Shown in pieces: positions 22,720 through 36,845 of a stretch of DNA of 64,000 nucleotides. Below the pieces are notes generated by a model. The model had not been told where the DNA came from. It did no database searches and worked only from the letters and a program-made list of their open reading frames with translations. How positions within the stretch are numbered: the first letter of the stretch is position 1; each line of letters opens with the position of its first letter. The translations under genes were made by a program, and so were the position numbers. Location of the stretch: the NCBI GenBank assembly GCA_950295325.1, contig OX485808.1, forward strand, positions 12,590,501 to 12,654,500, written 5' to 3'. The stretch comes from Polytrichum commune. Lineage: Eukaryota > Streptophyta > Polytrichopsida > Polytrichales > Polytrichaceae.

Positions 22720-23069
22720 GGGCCGGTTGACATGGGGTCCCAAGTCCCACTCGAGTCAACAAGTCCCAACATGGAGGCAAAGTCCCAACTTTTGAGCCTC
22801 GAGGAATCATTAAAGCATGGTTTATATCCATTAAAGTAAAATTTTGATGATTTCAAGTTGTTTGCTTGACTCAACTCTCAATGCAAGTCTTGAGCCTCAC
22901 CTCCAAAAAGTCTTTCCATGTAGACATCCATGTCATTCTTGGGACTTAGGACTTGGGACCAAACGTGCAATGGTGAATCCCAACTTATGTGCTCTCAATG
23001 GTTGAAATTGCACGAATTGACCTCAAGTGAATTGGGACTTAGCACTCCGGACCATGTGTGAACCGGCCC
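22720..23069. mobile_element. MITE, family G, copy 2 (350 bp)
   Basis: Ends GGCCGGTTGACATGGGGTCC and, as reverse complement, GGGCCGGTTCACACATGGTC; flanks CTA and TTA, a near-match duplication. The interior AAGTCCCAACATGGAGGCAA-like text and CCTCACCTCCAAAAA match copy 1. Confidence 0.75.
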
Positions 23070-25168
23070 TTAGAAAGGGAGTAGAGCCAAGAGACTAAAT
23101 AATGTTATGATTTTTCTTAATCGGACACCTACATTTGATTGGTGGGTGGTTTGGTGAGGATCAAAGAACAAACACCATAAAGACATGTTTTTTAATAGAG
23201 ATCGGACTATGTCTTCAAAGTTTATCAAATACTCCACACTCAACAATGAACACAATAGTGAAGGACCTATGTCTATAGTGAAGGAATCAACAAGCATACA
23301 CTTCCAATAACCATAACTAGATCATGAGAGGTGCAACTTTTGTTGATGTTTTATTGCAATTTGCTAATGCAACACAAATTATGTTGTGTGAACCAACACA
23401 ATTTGTGGAAGTTGGAGAACATCGACAATGAACCTAATTAAACCCACAAACCTTAGTGACCAAGGGCCAGGACCACCGGTTTTTAAATCCTCTCATTGGT
23501 TGAGAAATGAGTGGTGGTCCCCGTTCATTTCACTAGAAACAAGATTCACCATGTCAAAGCTCTCCCCATCGCTCAAAGGCTAAGGTATGCAACCCTATTG
23601 TAGGCACTTCCAAGTCCACATACAATTTTGACCGTTGAATCAGAATTGGCAACTACAAGAAGTTGATGAGGTCAGAGCTCAAGAGGCTTCTATATGTGGA
23701 ATGTGCAAGCACCGATTTCCATCACATAATGTGTTGATACTTTGTGCATGCTATAGGATTAAATATGGTGACATACCAAACATTTCAAACTCCAAGAGCT
23801 TAGGGTTTGTGGTATCTAGGTCAACCCATCCATTGTGAGTGAAGAGGCTCTTGTAAAAACAAGTCCCTTATAAGGAAGTTGAGGATTTAAACCGATCCAT
23901 TTTGGGTGCCACTTAGCTAGTTTGAGATTTTTTTATATCATTTATATACAAATTCACATTGCATAACATTTCACTGCGTTTTCACCGTCCAAATAAATGA
24001 GCTTACGTGGAGACTACAATGTTCTACCCACCTCCTAAAGGCACTATATACCGTAGGTTGATAGCCGGTCATACACAAAATAATTCTAAGAATAAATGTT
24101 GCATTATTTTGAACATAATAGACACAATTTGACATAATTACTTTAAACGCCTTATGCATTTGCCAAAATAAGGTAAATATTCACTCTACACAAGAGTATG
24201 TGATAATAGTGGTCCACTATAAGATACCATTGAGAGGAGGGGTTTGCATTACATCCCACGTTGTCCTTAGTTTGCACAAAGAATATGGGTTAACATGAAA
24301 GTGCAAGGCCGTCCTAAGAATGTGGTCGATGTCCTTAATACATTTTCGGACCTCGATTCCACATAGAAGATGCATCTATTTGGAATTTTGTCCAACTAGA
24401 GAAAGTTGGTACATGAAACAAGAATAATCACGTCCAAGAATAACTTTGTGATTTGAAATTTTGTGCAAAAGATATGAACGAATGTCAACGAGAACATTAA
24501 AGAAGTGAGGAGGTTTGAAGAGAAAATGTGTTATGAACAAATTTTCGGAGCTTGATTGTGCTAAGAAGAAAACTTTTCTCGAAGTTGTGTTAAACTAAGA
24601 AACTTAGACAATTAAACATAGTACCACCTCCAATAATCCAAAGTGTAAAGTGAAGTTTTTATACAAAAGATACGGACAAATACACACAAGAGGACTATTG
24701 GGCTTCATCTCTCAAGTGTACATATCCCACATGGATATGGACACTTTATGGAGAGGACTTATACATTTGAACGTACTAATAATGCAATGTGTGATGTGGA
24801 CACCTTATACCTATTGATCAGGTGAATGTGAACTAGCTAGAATAGTGAGAAAGTTATAGGAATATTCATAACTTTTGAAATCATTATTCTGAAGGGCCAG
24901 ACCAACGGTTGGCACTTTAAATAATTATTCAACACAATTGTGTTTGATCAGCTATCAACCTATGGTTTACTTGTATGTAATTTGTATCTACGCATAAGAT
25001 AAGTGCACCCATTTCTAACATGGGTCCTTATTGAATATCTAGGACAACAAGACATAAAGGTCCCAAAATAAAAGTCCCTCGTTGATGGTATGTAGTTAGA
25101 TGAAACTTGTGACTCACCCAAATAGTGCATATTGAGAATACTATCACGTTCACATGTAGCAAACACTA
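23070..25168. other. Repeat-derived region without a gene
   Basis: 23110-23290 holds an inverted copy of the dispersed GGTGTCC repeat. 23590-23690 resembles one unit of the 58450-59750 array (CACTTCCAAGTCCAC...TTGACCG). No gene was seen. Confidence 0.5.
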
Positions 25169-25719
25169 CATTGTTTATGGTATTTAGTGTGACATGCATA
25201 ATAGTGTCACTTACAATATTAATGACAACGATTCATTTTGAGGTGTATGCTAGGTTACATCGATGATTAACAATTTCATCATAATTGTCGATTCATGACG
25301 CTTGGCGTTCAAGTGTGCTTACTAATATTTTGGCATGAGGATGTTCAATAATGTTATGAGGTGCATGCCTATGTTACACAATGGTCTACAAGTTAACTAA
25401 AGTGCACACAAATGACACTTGCCATAGTATGCTCAAGAATATCTTCCTCTTGAATACCAAAATGTAAACACGTGACACTTGCCATTAGTACGAACAAAAT
25501 TATCTTCCTTTTGCATACTAAAATGCAAGACTATCATCTAACACATTCCAATGTGCTACTCTAAATGTCATAATGTAGTTTTTTTCACTTGAAGAAGTTA
25601 CTTATGTTGACAAATGGGATCATATTGGCAATTAGTGGGCGTGACACTTTGAAACCTCTAGGCATCTACTTTAGGCTCTTTGTAAAAAGTGTATGTGACA
25701 CTTAATACCATAAATGATG
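25169..25719 (+). mobile_element. MITE, family B, copy 3 (551 bp)
   Basis: TA at 25167-25168 and 25720-25721 flanks CATTGTTTATGGTATTTAGT and, as reverse complement, CATCATTTATGGTATTAAGT. Non-coding. Confidence 0.82.
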
Positions 25720-28700
25720 TAATGTTCTTTACATTCTCACATTACAAAAATTTAGGTGTGTTCTGCTATATATTCAATTTTTATTTTTATTTTTGGTACA
25801 AATTGAGAAAATCATTGCAAAGGAACCCAAAATACAACCAAACCGGGCGAGCCAACGCAACCTGAGTGAAGATCAAGAAACGATGCTCATTTGTGTGTGT
25901 GTATGTGTGTGTATTTTCATATTTTCACTAATATGTTTGACATTTCCCCAAAAACTGCAACAACTTGACAAAAACTAAAATAATTATTGATGATGATGCA
26001 TGGTTGTGTTTACTTCTATATTTAGCATTGGATACAATCCTCCACTATCTTACCTTGATGGGAAGAAACTTAAAAAACATGAAGAAACTGACGCCGCTAC
26101 AAATAATGAATAGTGTTGATTCAAATAATAAGAATATTGTGAGTAGTGTTGGTATTCTCCGTGATATTGTTACTATGAATAATATTTTAGTGAAAAATAA
26201 CGGGAAGTAAAGTGTTTCCTATGAATAGTGCATGGATGAACAATGATTCCTATGAATAGTGTTGGAGTATAATCCACCCCAATTTCCAAGTGTCAGCCTG
26301 AATGTATGAATAGTAATTGAGTATTCTTACTTTGTTTGGGGGCCCCACAAATATAATTGGCATATTTCATAGTCATAGAACCGATCCACATGGCTAAATA
26401 ATGTTCTAAGATGCAGAAGAAGATGCCGCCGCCGTTGCCGCCTAATCTAACCATTGCTTAGGGTTAGATAGATAATTCTCATTCAGTTATTGTTTTTATT
26501 AGCATATCTATGTTTGAGGGGTATGTGGTTTGGTACAATTATTTAAACTAATGCCAAGAAGATATGTATCTAACAAAGACTGGATAGTGTGCTCAAAATA
26601 TGAAAATCATTATGGGCTCAACAATCATCATATTTAAGGGGACCTATATGACCATTTTATGAGCACCAATGTCCATTTTGATAATGAATAAGATACTCAT
26701 ATGAACTCCATGAATTATGAAGAAAGTAACTAAGACCACAAATTGGATTTGCTACACAACATTACTAAGCAACAAGACGATGGTCTCTTTCCAAATAAAG
26801 ACATTAAGACTAAAAAAAACTTTTAGATTTTATAGTTGCTTGTTGGAAAATTCTACAGTTCATAGCCTAAGTGCTCACCCAATACACAGTTCAACAAAAC
26901 ACAACCAAGAAGCTAAATAACATTTTCTAACTATCTTGTATTAATTTGTGTATTTCATATCCTAGAAGAAGTGGGCTAGCCGCCTACAAAAGGGGGGGGC
27001 ACACACACACACATATAAGACCCATCCACCTTAAAAGGAAGGCAATCATGTAACGAAAAGGGTTCGATGCACACTTAGGGAGTGTGAGCAATTATATTTG
27101 TTACCAACTCCCTTGGTAGGCTAAATTCGTAGAACTTTGTACCTTATTTCACGGGTTCCCATGCGGTGATCTTTCAACTTCCCGTTTCCCTCCTCCCTTG
27201 TACGTTGTAGACTAAATTTGTACCAATGTTTTTTGAGTGCCCTTGCAGTTGCCATTATATTATGGTAGAAGTACCCTTGGGCTATGCAATTCTCAATGAC
27301 GCCACAAGTACCAAGCTATATACGTGTCCCCATAATGATGGCCTCGCAAAGTTCAAAACGAGGGCATTTCTTTTGTCCAATCTTAATTGTACACATAAAT
27401 CTCCTCAAACGTAACGTTATTCAGATCCATAACAGTGTTTCCTGGGACCGACAATATTCCATGGAATATTCTAGGATGTTTTCCACATTCAAACTGCTCA
27501 ATCATGAAAGCCAAACTAATTTTACGACTTATCTTAATTGAACACTTGTATGTATATAATTTGAGTGGTGTGTGCTTCGACGTGGATCGAAGTGTAGATA
27601 CCAAAAAAACATGTGTCTAAAAGAAATTATATTATGTGTTCAACATTTGTTAACCATTTTAGGTTCAATCGCTAACATAATTGGACCATACTCTGAGAGA
27701 GAGAGAGAGAGAGAGAGACCTATATTGTAATTTAAGAAGAAGAAGCTTCATGTTTATTTAAACGCATTGTTCTTTTGGTGTTCATCCTCGAAGCAACACC
27801 AAAAACCACATATTACTCAAATGTAGGTGTCCTAATAAGAAAAGTAGCCATATAAGGGTTGTCTACCTTGCCATTAAATTTTGATAATATGCATTGAAGT
27901 TCCACACTCAAGATATTTTATTAAGTGTCAAATATGAATGCAATCATATGCATATTGCGTCCAATTGACACAATTTTCATTCTGGTGTATTGGCTAACCT
28001 TGTAGAAATATGGTGGGGTAATCATCATTTGCAGGAGGATGTGTATAGACAATATTGTGCATATTGAATAAATCATTGCATTCCTCCTACGTAAGGTGTT
28101 CAGTTACCTTAGGCTTCCAGTCATTAACATGGCAAGTGCCAAACACCACAAGAAGTTGTAGTGAAAAACAACGTCATAATTTATCTCTTTGTGAGCATCT
28201 ATTCATGCGTTAATCCACACCCAATTGTGTAGAGAAATCACCCACACTCCAAAGTGGGGGTTCAAAAAAATACTCTAGTCTTTTGTAGCTTCTCTCGCTC
28301 CCGTCTTGATAATGAAGATTATGCTAAAACTCTTGTATGGGGCTCAACATCATGCACAAGAGCTATCCTTCATGCTTCACCGTAGAGAAGGCCCCTCGAA
28401 TACTCAACACATATCATACATGCCATCAACAAACAATTAGACAAAGAAGGTGAAAATCCTATATAAATACCACTTGTCGCAGCGATAAGTGAACTTCAAA
28501 ATCTAGTATGGCTCTAGAAACATTGACCCTACTTGTGCCCCCTCAAAGTTCTAACCTCTCACTCAACAACATAGCATTGATACAAAAAAACACAACACTC
28601 CACTTCGTCACCAAAGAAAAGTTAGGCGGACTTGTTGAGGCCTTCAACCAATGTTGGTGCACCATTCTTTTATGACAAGAGAGAAGGCTTTGCAATTAGT

Positions 28701-30742
28701 CATTGAGCACGAAAGAGAGCTAGAAACCCTAGCAAAAGGCATGCTTTGTTGATAAGGTTATTCCGCCCACTTCGGGAACTTGAGTTCTATGAACTAAAAT
28801 ATCCAACATCAAGTACATAGTAATCTTTGTGTCAAAGCTAAGCTATATATAGTTTTGAAAAACCTAGGCTCCCGTTGAATCCCTTTTGGATACATTTTAC
28901 TTGCTCTCTATTTCGATGAAGTCCCAAAAGTATATGGAATGGTCTAAATGACCATGCTTATGCCCTTCAGGGTATGTGACAAAGCAAATGAGCCTCAAGC
29001 CTCTTCATGTATGTGTTAACACAAAAGTAATTGTATTGTTACCGCAATAGAATGGAAGAGTAGTAGGTAGATAAGGATTAGCAAAGAAGATTAGGATAAG
29101 ATAAAAGGTTCAAGTGAAGAGGGACCATATTTTTATGGATGGTGTGGATAGGAGGTAGGATTAGGATGAGATTGAGAAAGATTTACAGGAAGAAGGAACA
29201 ATGTTATGTTGTGACCGGTTTTTTGCATGATGAATTCATGTGTTTTTGTTACCTCTTGGAATGAATGCATGTTGCACTAAATTCTCAAATATGTGTGTGA
29301 GGGGATGTATGTATAGCGGTTGTAAATATGGTTGTGATGATGTATTGTATATGTTGAACGATAGGGTTAAATGGTTCCTTTGCATTAGTATTGGTGGTTG
29401 TGAAGAGAGTATGTTAATTAGATGAAGTTCCGGTTAACATAATTAAGGAAGAAATAATGTAAGAGTAACTTTGAGGAGGTAGGGAGCAATACTCCGTTAA
29501 GGAATTAAATGGTACAAGGTAGAAGGAAGAACTCGAGGAGATTATAGAGTTTTGAAAGTATAGGGGAGTTTGAGGTTACGATATAGAGGTCGTTAACATT
29601 ACGTGTAAGATTAGGACAATAGAGTAGGTCGTGGCACCACATGGACCACTCCTAACAAAGATTAAGGCTACCCTACCACTAAGGCGAGGTATGCCCATGT
29701 ACCAATAATTTAAGTACTGCCGTAAAAGTTAGAAGTGGAATAGGTAGTCGGTATCTTCTAGGACCTTAAGAGTACTTGGCCAGACCAAGTACTTAGGGGA
29801 TGTTGTCACTCACCAATAGAGAAGGGAACGTAGCGGGAGTGGCGTAATACATTGACCAATACCAAAGGAGAGGACCGGTGGGACGACCAATTGGACGATA
29901 CCCGGTAGAGAGTCCTAGTAACCATTAGTTACAATAATGGCAATGGCAACCAATACCAGGGGACGACACTGGTAGATACCGAAGTGGTAACAATTTCCAT
30001 AACATGTTAGACCTAGTAGTATGGTGAAGCACATGGAAGGAAGACATGTATAGTAATACAAGATGTCAAGTTCTATTGGGGGTAGAATGAAGGCATTTTT
30101 AACAACATGCAATATTGTGTTGTGTCATTATTTTGTTGGGGTTTTTGGGGTTGAACAACATCATCATTCTTACAAGGTCTACAATGTCCATGTTTGCTTG
30201 AAGATCCAAATCATGGTGCTAATTAGTCATCTAAACCTACAACCTTTGCTCTGCTTAGGATTTTGGATGTAGATTTTACCACATTAGGTTGTTTTAGACA
30301 CGTAAAATGTTTGAGAGTGTCGATGTCACGTGAGCCCTTCCATAATTTCACTTGTGATGTATGTGTGTGAATTCCTAGAGAAAATGACTTTAGAAAATGA
30401 GTATCTAGGGAGAATACAACTTTAGACAAAAGAGGAACTAGAAATATGAAGCATGGAAAACATATTGAGTATTTGTAAGTCCCAAAGCTTGCTATGCACA
30501 TCTACAACTTGGGTAGGAAATACCAAGATGAGAGAGCCTCGGTCATAGTCAATGAAGGCCAAAGTTGCATAGCTGAAAATGTGCACATGAGGCTTACATC
30601 TTAGTGCGCAAGAAAATTTGAATATGAGAATGTATTGTCATTTTGTAACAATGTTTTGGCTACTCACATAATAAACGCCAATGAAGAGAAACCAACCTTC
30701 TAGGATTTTGTTTGTGGTGTTGCCAATAGTCCGAATCGTAAA
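25720..30742. other. Five kilobases without a recognised gene
   Basis: AT-rich. It contains a GT-rich microsatellite near 25895-25912, perfect (GA)n at 27695-27718, and dispersed repeat sequence at 26480-26760 and 27780-27880. 29030-29900 is purine-rich and may be very old retroelement sequence. No open frame over 92 codons. Confidence 0.5.
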
Positions 30743-30837
30743 TAATAATAATAATAACAACTTCGGTCTCCGAAGGAGACCGACGTGAATTAAGTGTCTG
30801 TTCGATCTACCTTCAATCCCAAGCCCACAGGACAGAC
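30743..30837 (-). mobile_element. 95-bp retroposon with 13-bp target duplication, copy 2
   Basis: TCCGAATCGTAAA occurs at 30730-30742 and again at 30838-30850, exactly flanking the insert. On the minus strand it runs from CTGTCCTGTGGGC through GATCGAACAGACACTTAATT, the perfect hairpin GGTCTCC-TTC-GGAGACC, GAAGTT and an (ATT)n tail. Copy 1 at 11399-11517 ends with (CTT)n instead. The tail plus variable-length duplication shows LINE-type retroposition. It may be a very short SINE or a 5'-truncated LINE end. Confidence 0.88.
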
Positions 30838-30850
30838 TCCGAATCGTAAA

Positions 30851-32081
30851 AGACTAGGTCACAAATCCTCAAATATTAACAAAACTATTATGTCAAGCTA
30901 CAAATCAACATAGAGGTTGTCGTAAATGTGACTTATTTTCTCTAAATTTTCTTGCACCTTCTTTAAGTATTGTGAAACGGGAGACTAATAAAGGGTTCAT
31001 ATTTGTTGTTGGAGATAATGCATCTATTTTTTTTAATGTGTATCTACAATTTACAAGGAAGCTATGGGCACTCATGGAGTTGTTGGGCATGCTCTTGTCA
31101 TCCTTGTCGAGGATGACACAAAAGCTTGGGGGGGGGGGATAGTCATTGGTTGGAGTAACAATATACGTGCGAACAAATGATAGGGTATTTTAAAAGCATG
31201 GGGGCTAAAAATTATAAATGGACTTAAGAGTAATATAGGGTATCAAAAATGGCACTGGACATCTTTAAAGTACTATAGGGTATGGAATAATAGGTAATTT
31301 AGAATTATAAGTAATGCAAGCCATTTTTCTATTAACCCAAAGTAGAAATTTACATAATGATAGCATGTGAAAAAAAAAGATAATTGAAAGTAATACCCCC
31401 CTATAAGAGAGTGGTTGTTCGCACCTATATCCTTAACTTTTTAACACACTGCCCCCCCCCCCCCCGAGCACAAAAGTCAAGGCGAGGATATCCTAGAAGT
31501 CCCAATTTGGTGTTATATTGTAGCTCTCTAGTAACTTCGGCACCTTTCTACCTAATAATTAATCAAAGTGCAAAAGTAAGTTGGGCAACCCAAAAAATAA
31601 TACTCTAAAATTGGGCAGATCCAAAAAAGTAATTTGAAATAAGTTAGACATTCATCCAAGTCATTTCTATAATTCATGAATGATTTTTCTAATTCCATCT
31701 ATGGTGGCTACGATTAACCTAAACACTTCTTTTAACCAACATTCCTTGCCCTAAAATTTGTCTTTTACTTGTATGTCGCTTGTTGAAGTTATTTAATGCT
31801 ACTTTGTTGGATTCCAGTGAATGTCGCTTGCATTATTATGATTTTAGGCGCTCTTTGAATGTTATTTCTTTCTTTTGGACACTCAATGAAATTAATTCCC
31901 AAAAAATTAGGCACCTTTAGGATTAATCATTTTATGGCCAAGCTGCTAGAGAACTACGGTAGTTGGGTTTTGCGGCTCTAAGGACAACCACTCTTGTGTT
32001 TCATATTTCAAACCCTTGGTAGGTATGGAGAAGTAGGTTATGAGAACATCTCATATTCTTTTTGAGGGAACAAATTAAGTA
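30851..32081. other. AT-rich spacer with G and C homopolymers
   Basis: A G9-10 run near 31130 and a C14 run near 31443. No gene was recognised. Confidence 0.45.
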
Positions 32082-32380
32082 CACTAGATAGGATATTTAG
32101 TGTTTGATACACTTATATGAACGCATACATTGAACATTGATAGCCCTATGAAAGTAAGTAACATTGAATGTGAACTCAAACACTAAATTTCAACTATGGT
32201 AATATGTGAAAGTTACATGTTTGAATTTAAGGTTAGTAAGGATATAAAAAAAAGATATAATAAGGGAAGTGGCAGCAGGGAAGGTAGCAACACATTTATG
32301 TCTAACACTAATTGTCAAGAAATTGAAAATTAGTGTTGAGCAGGGTAGGGTGGTAACAACACTAAATATCCTATTTAGTG
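32082..32380. mobile_element. MITE, family A, copy 2 (299 bp)
   Basis: TA flanks (32080-32081, 32381-32382) surround CACTAGATAGGATATTTAG and its inverted partner CTAAATAGGATATTTAGTG-type end. The interior CCTATGAAAGTAAGTAACAT is shared with copies 3 and 4. Confidence 0.88.
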
Positions 32381-32382
32381 TA

Positions 32383-35300
32383 GTTTTTCTCGGGCTACAA
32401 TTGTTAATTCCTTGCATGCTAAATTGCCCAAGTTGGTCCTTGTTGTTTTTTGCACTAGTAATTGTTCCGACAATAGCTGGCTTAGAAATCGATGGGGCCA
32501 CACTAACAACTTATGGAATTGGTGTAGACGGCAACTAAAATACTTGAAGATTACACATGCAAGATAGGTTATAGGTTTTGCATTTTTTTTTGGGGGGGGG
32601 GGGTATTGAGAGCATCTTTGCACGATTTTGGTAGAACCGTAGGAGTGCATGACCAATATTTTATTCACAACGGAAACAACAAGAATTGTCCATTAGATAG
32701 TGTGGTTAAGACTCTCTAACTAGGAAGGGACGTTTGTTGTTTATGACATGTTGGTCAAGTCTATAACAAGCATACACTTGATCAACATGGCCTATGACAA
32801 GAAGACATAAACCGAAGTGACCGCCAAAATTGGGCTAGTGCACACCACTTGGTGCCCTTGAGGTTAGGACTTGTTTGAAGGATCTTAGGTTGTTGCTCGA
32901 AACACACATCGTGATAGGACTCTTGATGCGTGAATGTACTTACAAATATGTGTTGAATATGTTGACATCTTCCTCTCAAAATCCTTGAATCTCCGACAAT
33001 GAATTGTTCTTGCAACAAAGATGAGTTTTTTCTATCACCTTTGGAAGTTACGGTTAAATCGATGCTCTTGGATGTACAAATCTCATGCCACTTTGTTGCT
33101 TTGCTTATTAAATATTCTAGGGACTTTCGAGATAATTTGCCCGTACCTTTGCGTTTATCTAGTAGCGAAGCTTGTGATTCTTTTCTTAATAAGGTTGGAG
33201 GTATGCAAGGAAGAGAGGGAAAGAAGGTCCAATTTCTATGAACTCGTTGATTGCACTAACACCTTAAAACATTTGTTGGCTATAGAATATGGTGATAAGA
33301 TGGATTGAGGTTTGATCGTATGCACAATAAACAACAAAACACATGGGGTGAACTACACTCCTTGGGCGAGGGAAAAAAACATGCACATATCGAGATGACC
33401 ATCCCTAAATAAAAGATGGCACTGATTTTGTAGACAACCTTTCTTCATGGCTCAAGATTCGTGGCGTCTACGTAAGCTTGTTCATTGTGGATGAAGGGGC
33501 CCCCAGTAAAAAAGATCCTCTACGAGATCGAGGGCTCATTCCTTCCAATTTCATTATGTTAAACCAAATTTGGGTTACTGACTCCATTTCCAGAATCAAA
33601 ATGTCTTTAAATAATAGTTTAAATGTTATAATACAAGTCATTGCGTTGTCACCTTCACAATGGACGAGTTAACGTGGACACTATGAATCCCTAGCCTTTC
33701 TTTATGAGTGGCCCTATAAAAGTCCCTCTACATAGACTTTTTTAACACGTTGGTATGATTCCCACAAGAAAGGCATCCGATCACATGCAAACAAACCAAC
33801 AAACAAACCAACCAACCAACCAAACCCAACTCGAATCGAGCTCTACGTAGTGGGGCCACCTATCATTCCATCATTGGTGTCCGGCTTACATACTATGTAG
33901 CCTCCCAATAGCCGACCTAGTTGTTAAGGTACCTAGGTACATTAAAAAGTACATTATATACGAAGCTCTTTATAGTACTCACCTACAAGAATCCGACCGT
34001 ACGTGGGGCTTAACTAGGATTCCCATAGGGATTTTCGGACTCAAGGCCCTTTGGTCTCGGGCGATCCCGGCCGTGCGTTTCAAAACCAATGGATCGGATC
34101 TTCCCATGGTGAGGCTCTCTTTGGCTTGGCACATTGTGGGTGCCTCGCCAATGGGTAAACTAGATTATGTCTGCCTTTAGAATGTTCCTTCTAGTGTGGA
34201 TGGATAATGTCACGGATACCATGGCCCTTGGCCCCTTGTTGGCCTGCCTTCAATAAGTTTTGTCATTTGCTTTGGTGGTTCACTATCACTTCACACTTAT
34301 GGTAGATGGGTCTTAAGGAATGTGGGTGTTGATTGGTTCCTTTTTCATGGTCTCTAGCTTCTACCGAATTAGATTCTCACAACAAAATTCGTGTTGCATT
34401 GGTAAATCTATGATGAAATATATGCAAAATTGGATCGAAAAACAAACCTCCCTTAATCTATATATGGTTATCAAAAGTGCGTGTTTGTGGATTTCTTAAC
34501 TGAATACATAGGTCCTCGCAATTGTGTTCATTATCGAGTGTTGAGTAGTTTATCTATATATGAAGACGTAGCCCAATCTTTTTTTAGCATGTGTCTCTAT
34601 GATGTTTGCTCTTTAATCCTCATCAGCCCACATACCAATTAAGAAAGCGAGCCACTTCGTACCCATCTACCTTAAGTGGTTATTTTTCCAGTCAACCCAC
34701 TTCTCCTAGGACATGATTCACTTCACGCAATTGGATGGTTAGGAAATCTAAATCGAGGCCGTAGCCACTTCCCTCGTAATTTTTAGGAGCTTGTATGAAT
34801 ATCTTATTCATTATCAAAGTGAAAATTATCGTGCTCATCACATGGTCATGTAGTCCCCCCCCCCCAATTATGGTGACTATTGAACCTAGAATGGTTACAT
34901 ACTTGAGCCCGCAACTCAATCTCTTTTAAACAATGTCTTTTGGTATTTGTTTTTGGAAGCACGTGGACCAAAACATAGGTAGGTGTCCGATCGAGAAAAG
35001 TAACCAAAAAAAGGTTTTCTACCTTAATCCTTTAACTCATATGGCCTAAAGCAAGAGCGCCGATGACAAACACTTTGAGCAGCAAATGCCCTAATCTAAT
35101 AATAAACAACTATCAGAACAATAATGTTATTTAGCAATTATCTTAAAAGCATACGAATATTAAGATCTTATGAATAGAAACATATCTAATTTGTGTATAA
35201 GTGCTCAAAGTCACAAACCTCGTTTGACCCTTAAAGATAAGGTAGTTGCATCGATGAGGCAGCCCAACCCTAATGCCAACCCCCTTGGTCAACAAGGATT

Positions 35301-36338
35301 GACCAAAAAATTGTTTTATTATCGGATGTGTGATTTGTTGATGAAAGTCGTCAATTTAGTGGAATTTTGTGCCAAAAAATAATGTGGCTTTGTAGATGCT
35401 ATTGACCAATGTAGTCATCGTTGATAGGTTGAGGATGGTTGTTGGAATATTTAGGTAAACCATGTTCATTGCAATAAATGAGTTTGATAGGGAGCACGGG
35501 TTGGGTTGGAGTTTTGTAGTTGGAACACATGTACCTAGTTGGGTATGGTGATGCAACTACGTGCCTTTCCAAATAAGTTACATGGCCCCATATTTTGCAA
35601 AAAGTGGTTCTCCTGAACACACTCCTTTGTATTTGAATGTCATTGTTGTGCATGTTCCGATCTTGGAATTGCAACATTGTTGAGTTCACACATGCATGCA
35701 ATTGCTTGGAATCTCTAATATTGTATGGGATTTGGTATACATTGATAATACATTAGATTATTTACATCGAGTGAATACATCTGTGGTGGTCATGAACACA
35801 ACAATGGTTCATTCAGTTCAATCACCCACTTTGCACTAATCCACATGATATATAGATTTCCAGTCCACCAACAAATGGATCTGCAACCACTTCAATCTAA
35901 CAACGGGGAACCGCAACAAACACCAACTTGCTTAGGTTTAGATTGTACCACATGAATGACAACAAAGTTAAACCCTCAACCCACTCCACCCCTTTCTAAT
36001 TAGGTTAAATGGTTGGGTTGGCCTAGTAATGGCAGAGTGACCATGGAGGTCGAGAAATCTTCTTCGGGGCTTTATACACAACTCTTCCCACTAGGTAAGG
36101 CTCACAAATGCACATTTTTCAACATCTATATGATGTAATGAATGTTGAGAAGCAAGTCCATCCTCTATGTGCTTAGATCACATCATAGCCCATGACATAT
36201 ACCATTTCTCCCATGCCCTACCCCTTAAACTTGCTCCAACATGTCTCATCAAACAATGTGGGACATCTAGAACTCAAGAATTTGAGTGCATATTTGTTTT
36301 TTTGGTCTACCAACTGAAATGTTTGGAATTTGGAGACT
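32383..36338. other. Four kilobases without a recognised gene
   Basis: 33303-33412 repeats 16170-16285. 34340-34690 is a copy of the dispersed family J repeat found at 62920-63260 and 63765-64000. C13 near 34855 and CAAA/CCAA simple repeats near 33790. No supported gene. Confidence 0.5.
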
Positions 36339-36391
36339 TGTAATATACCGTTGGAAATGTCTTGAAAATACCTTTCCAACGGTATATTACA
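36339..36391. repeat. Perfect 19-bp inverted repeat with 15-base loop
   Basis: Arms 36339-36357 and 36373-36391 (TGTAATATACCGTTGGAAA and its complement) are exact. It lies about 140 bp left of a family A MITE. Confidence 0.9.
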
Positions 36392-36534
36392 CGCTCCAAA
36401 GGTTTTAAAAATTATAGTTGCACAATGGAAAAGAAAAATTTGTAGTTGTCTAGCGAATGTAGATCAGGGTGGTCAAAAGAACCGCAATGGGTAAAAAAAA
36501 CGATTGCGGCTTTTTTTCGCATAGTTTTCTACTA

Positions 36535-36845
36535 CACTAAATAGGATATTTAGTGTTTGATACACTACATATGAAAGCATACACTAAATACCAATAACCC
36601 TATAAAAGTAAGTAACATTAAATGTAAACTCAAACACTAAATATCAACTATGGTAATATGTGGAAGTTACATGTTTGAATTTAGTGTTAGTAAGGATATG
36701 AAAAAAAAATGATAAAAGGAGAATGCCAACATACCTTATAGCAAATCCTCTTACACTAATTATCAAAGAATTGAAAATTAGTGTTAAGCAAGGTACGGTC
36801 GCAACAACATTAAATATAATCAAACACTGAATATTCTATTTATTG
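36535..36845. mobile_element. MITE, family A, copy 3 (311 bp)
   Basis: TA at 36533-36534 and 36846-36847; ends CACTAAATAGGATATTTAGTG and CAATAAATAGAATATTCAGTG (reverse complement of the right end). The interior matches copy 2. Confidence 0.9.

Noticed and set aside
27055-27075. GGGTTCGATGC as a tRNA B box
   Set aside because: No matching A box or cloverleaf stems could be drawn around it; likewise for GGGTTCGAAAC near 63752.
29220-29400. Possible Ty3/gypsy reverse transcriptase remnant (LLPLGMNACCTKF, then CDDVLY)
   Set aside because: Only two short, weak resemblances to RT motifs, with no surrounding protease, integrase or LTRs readable; below the standard for a call.
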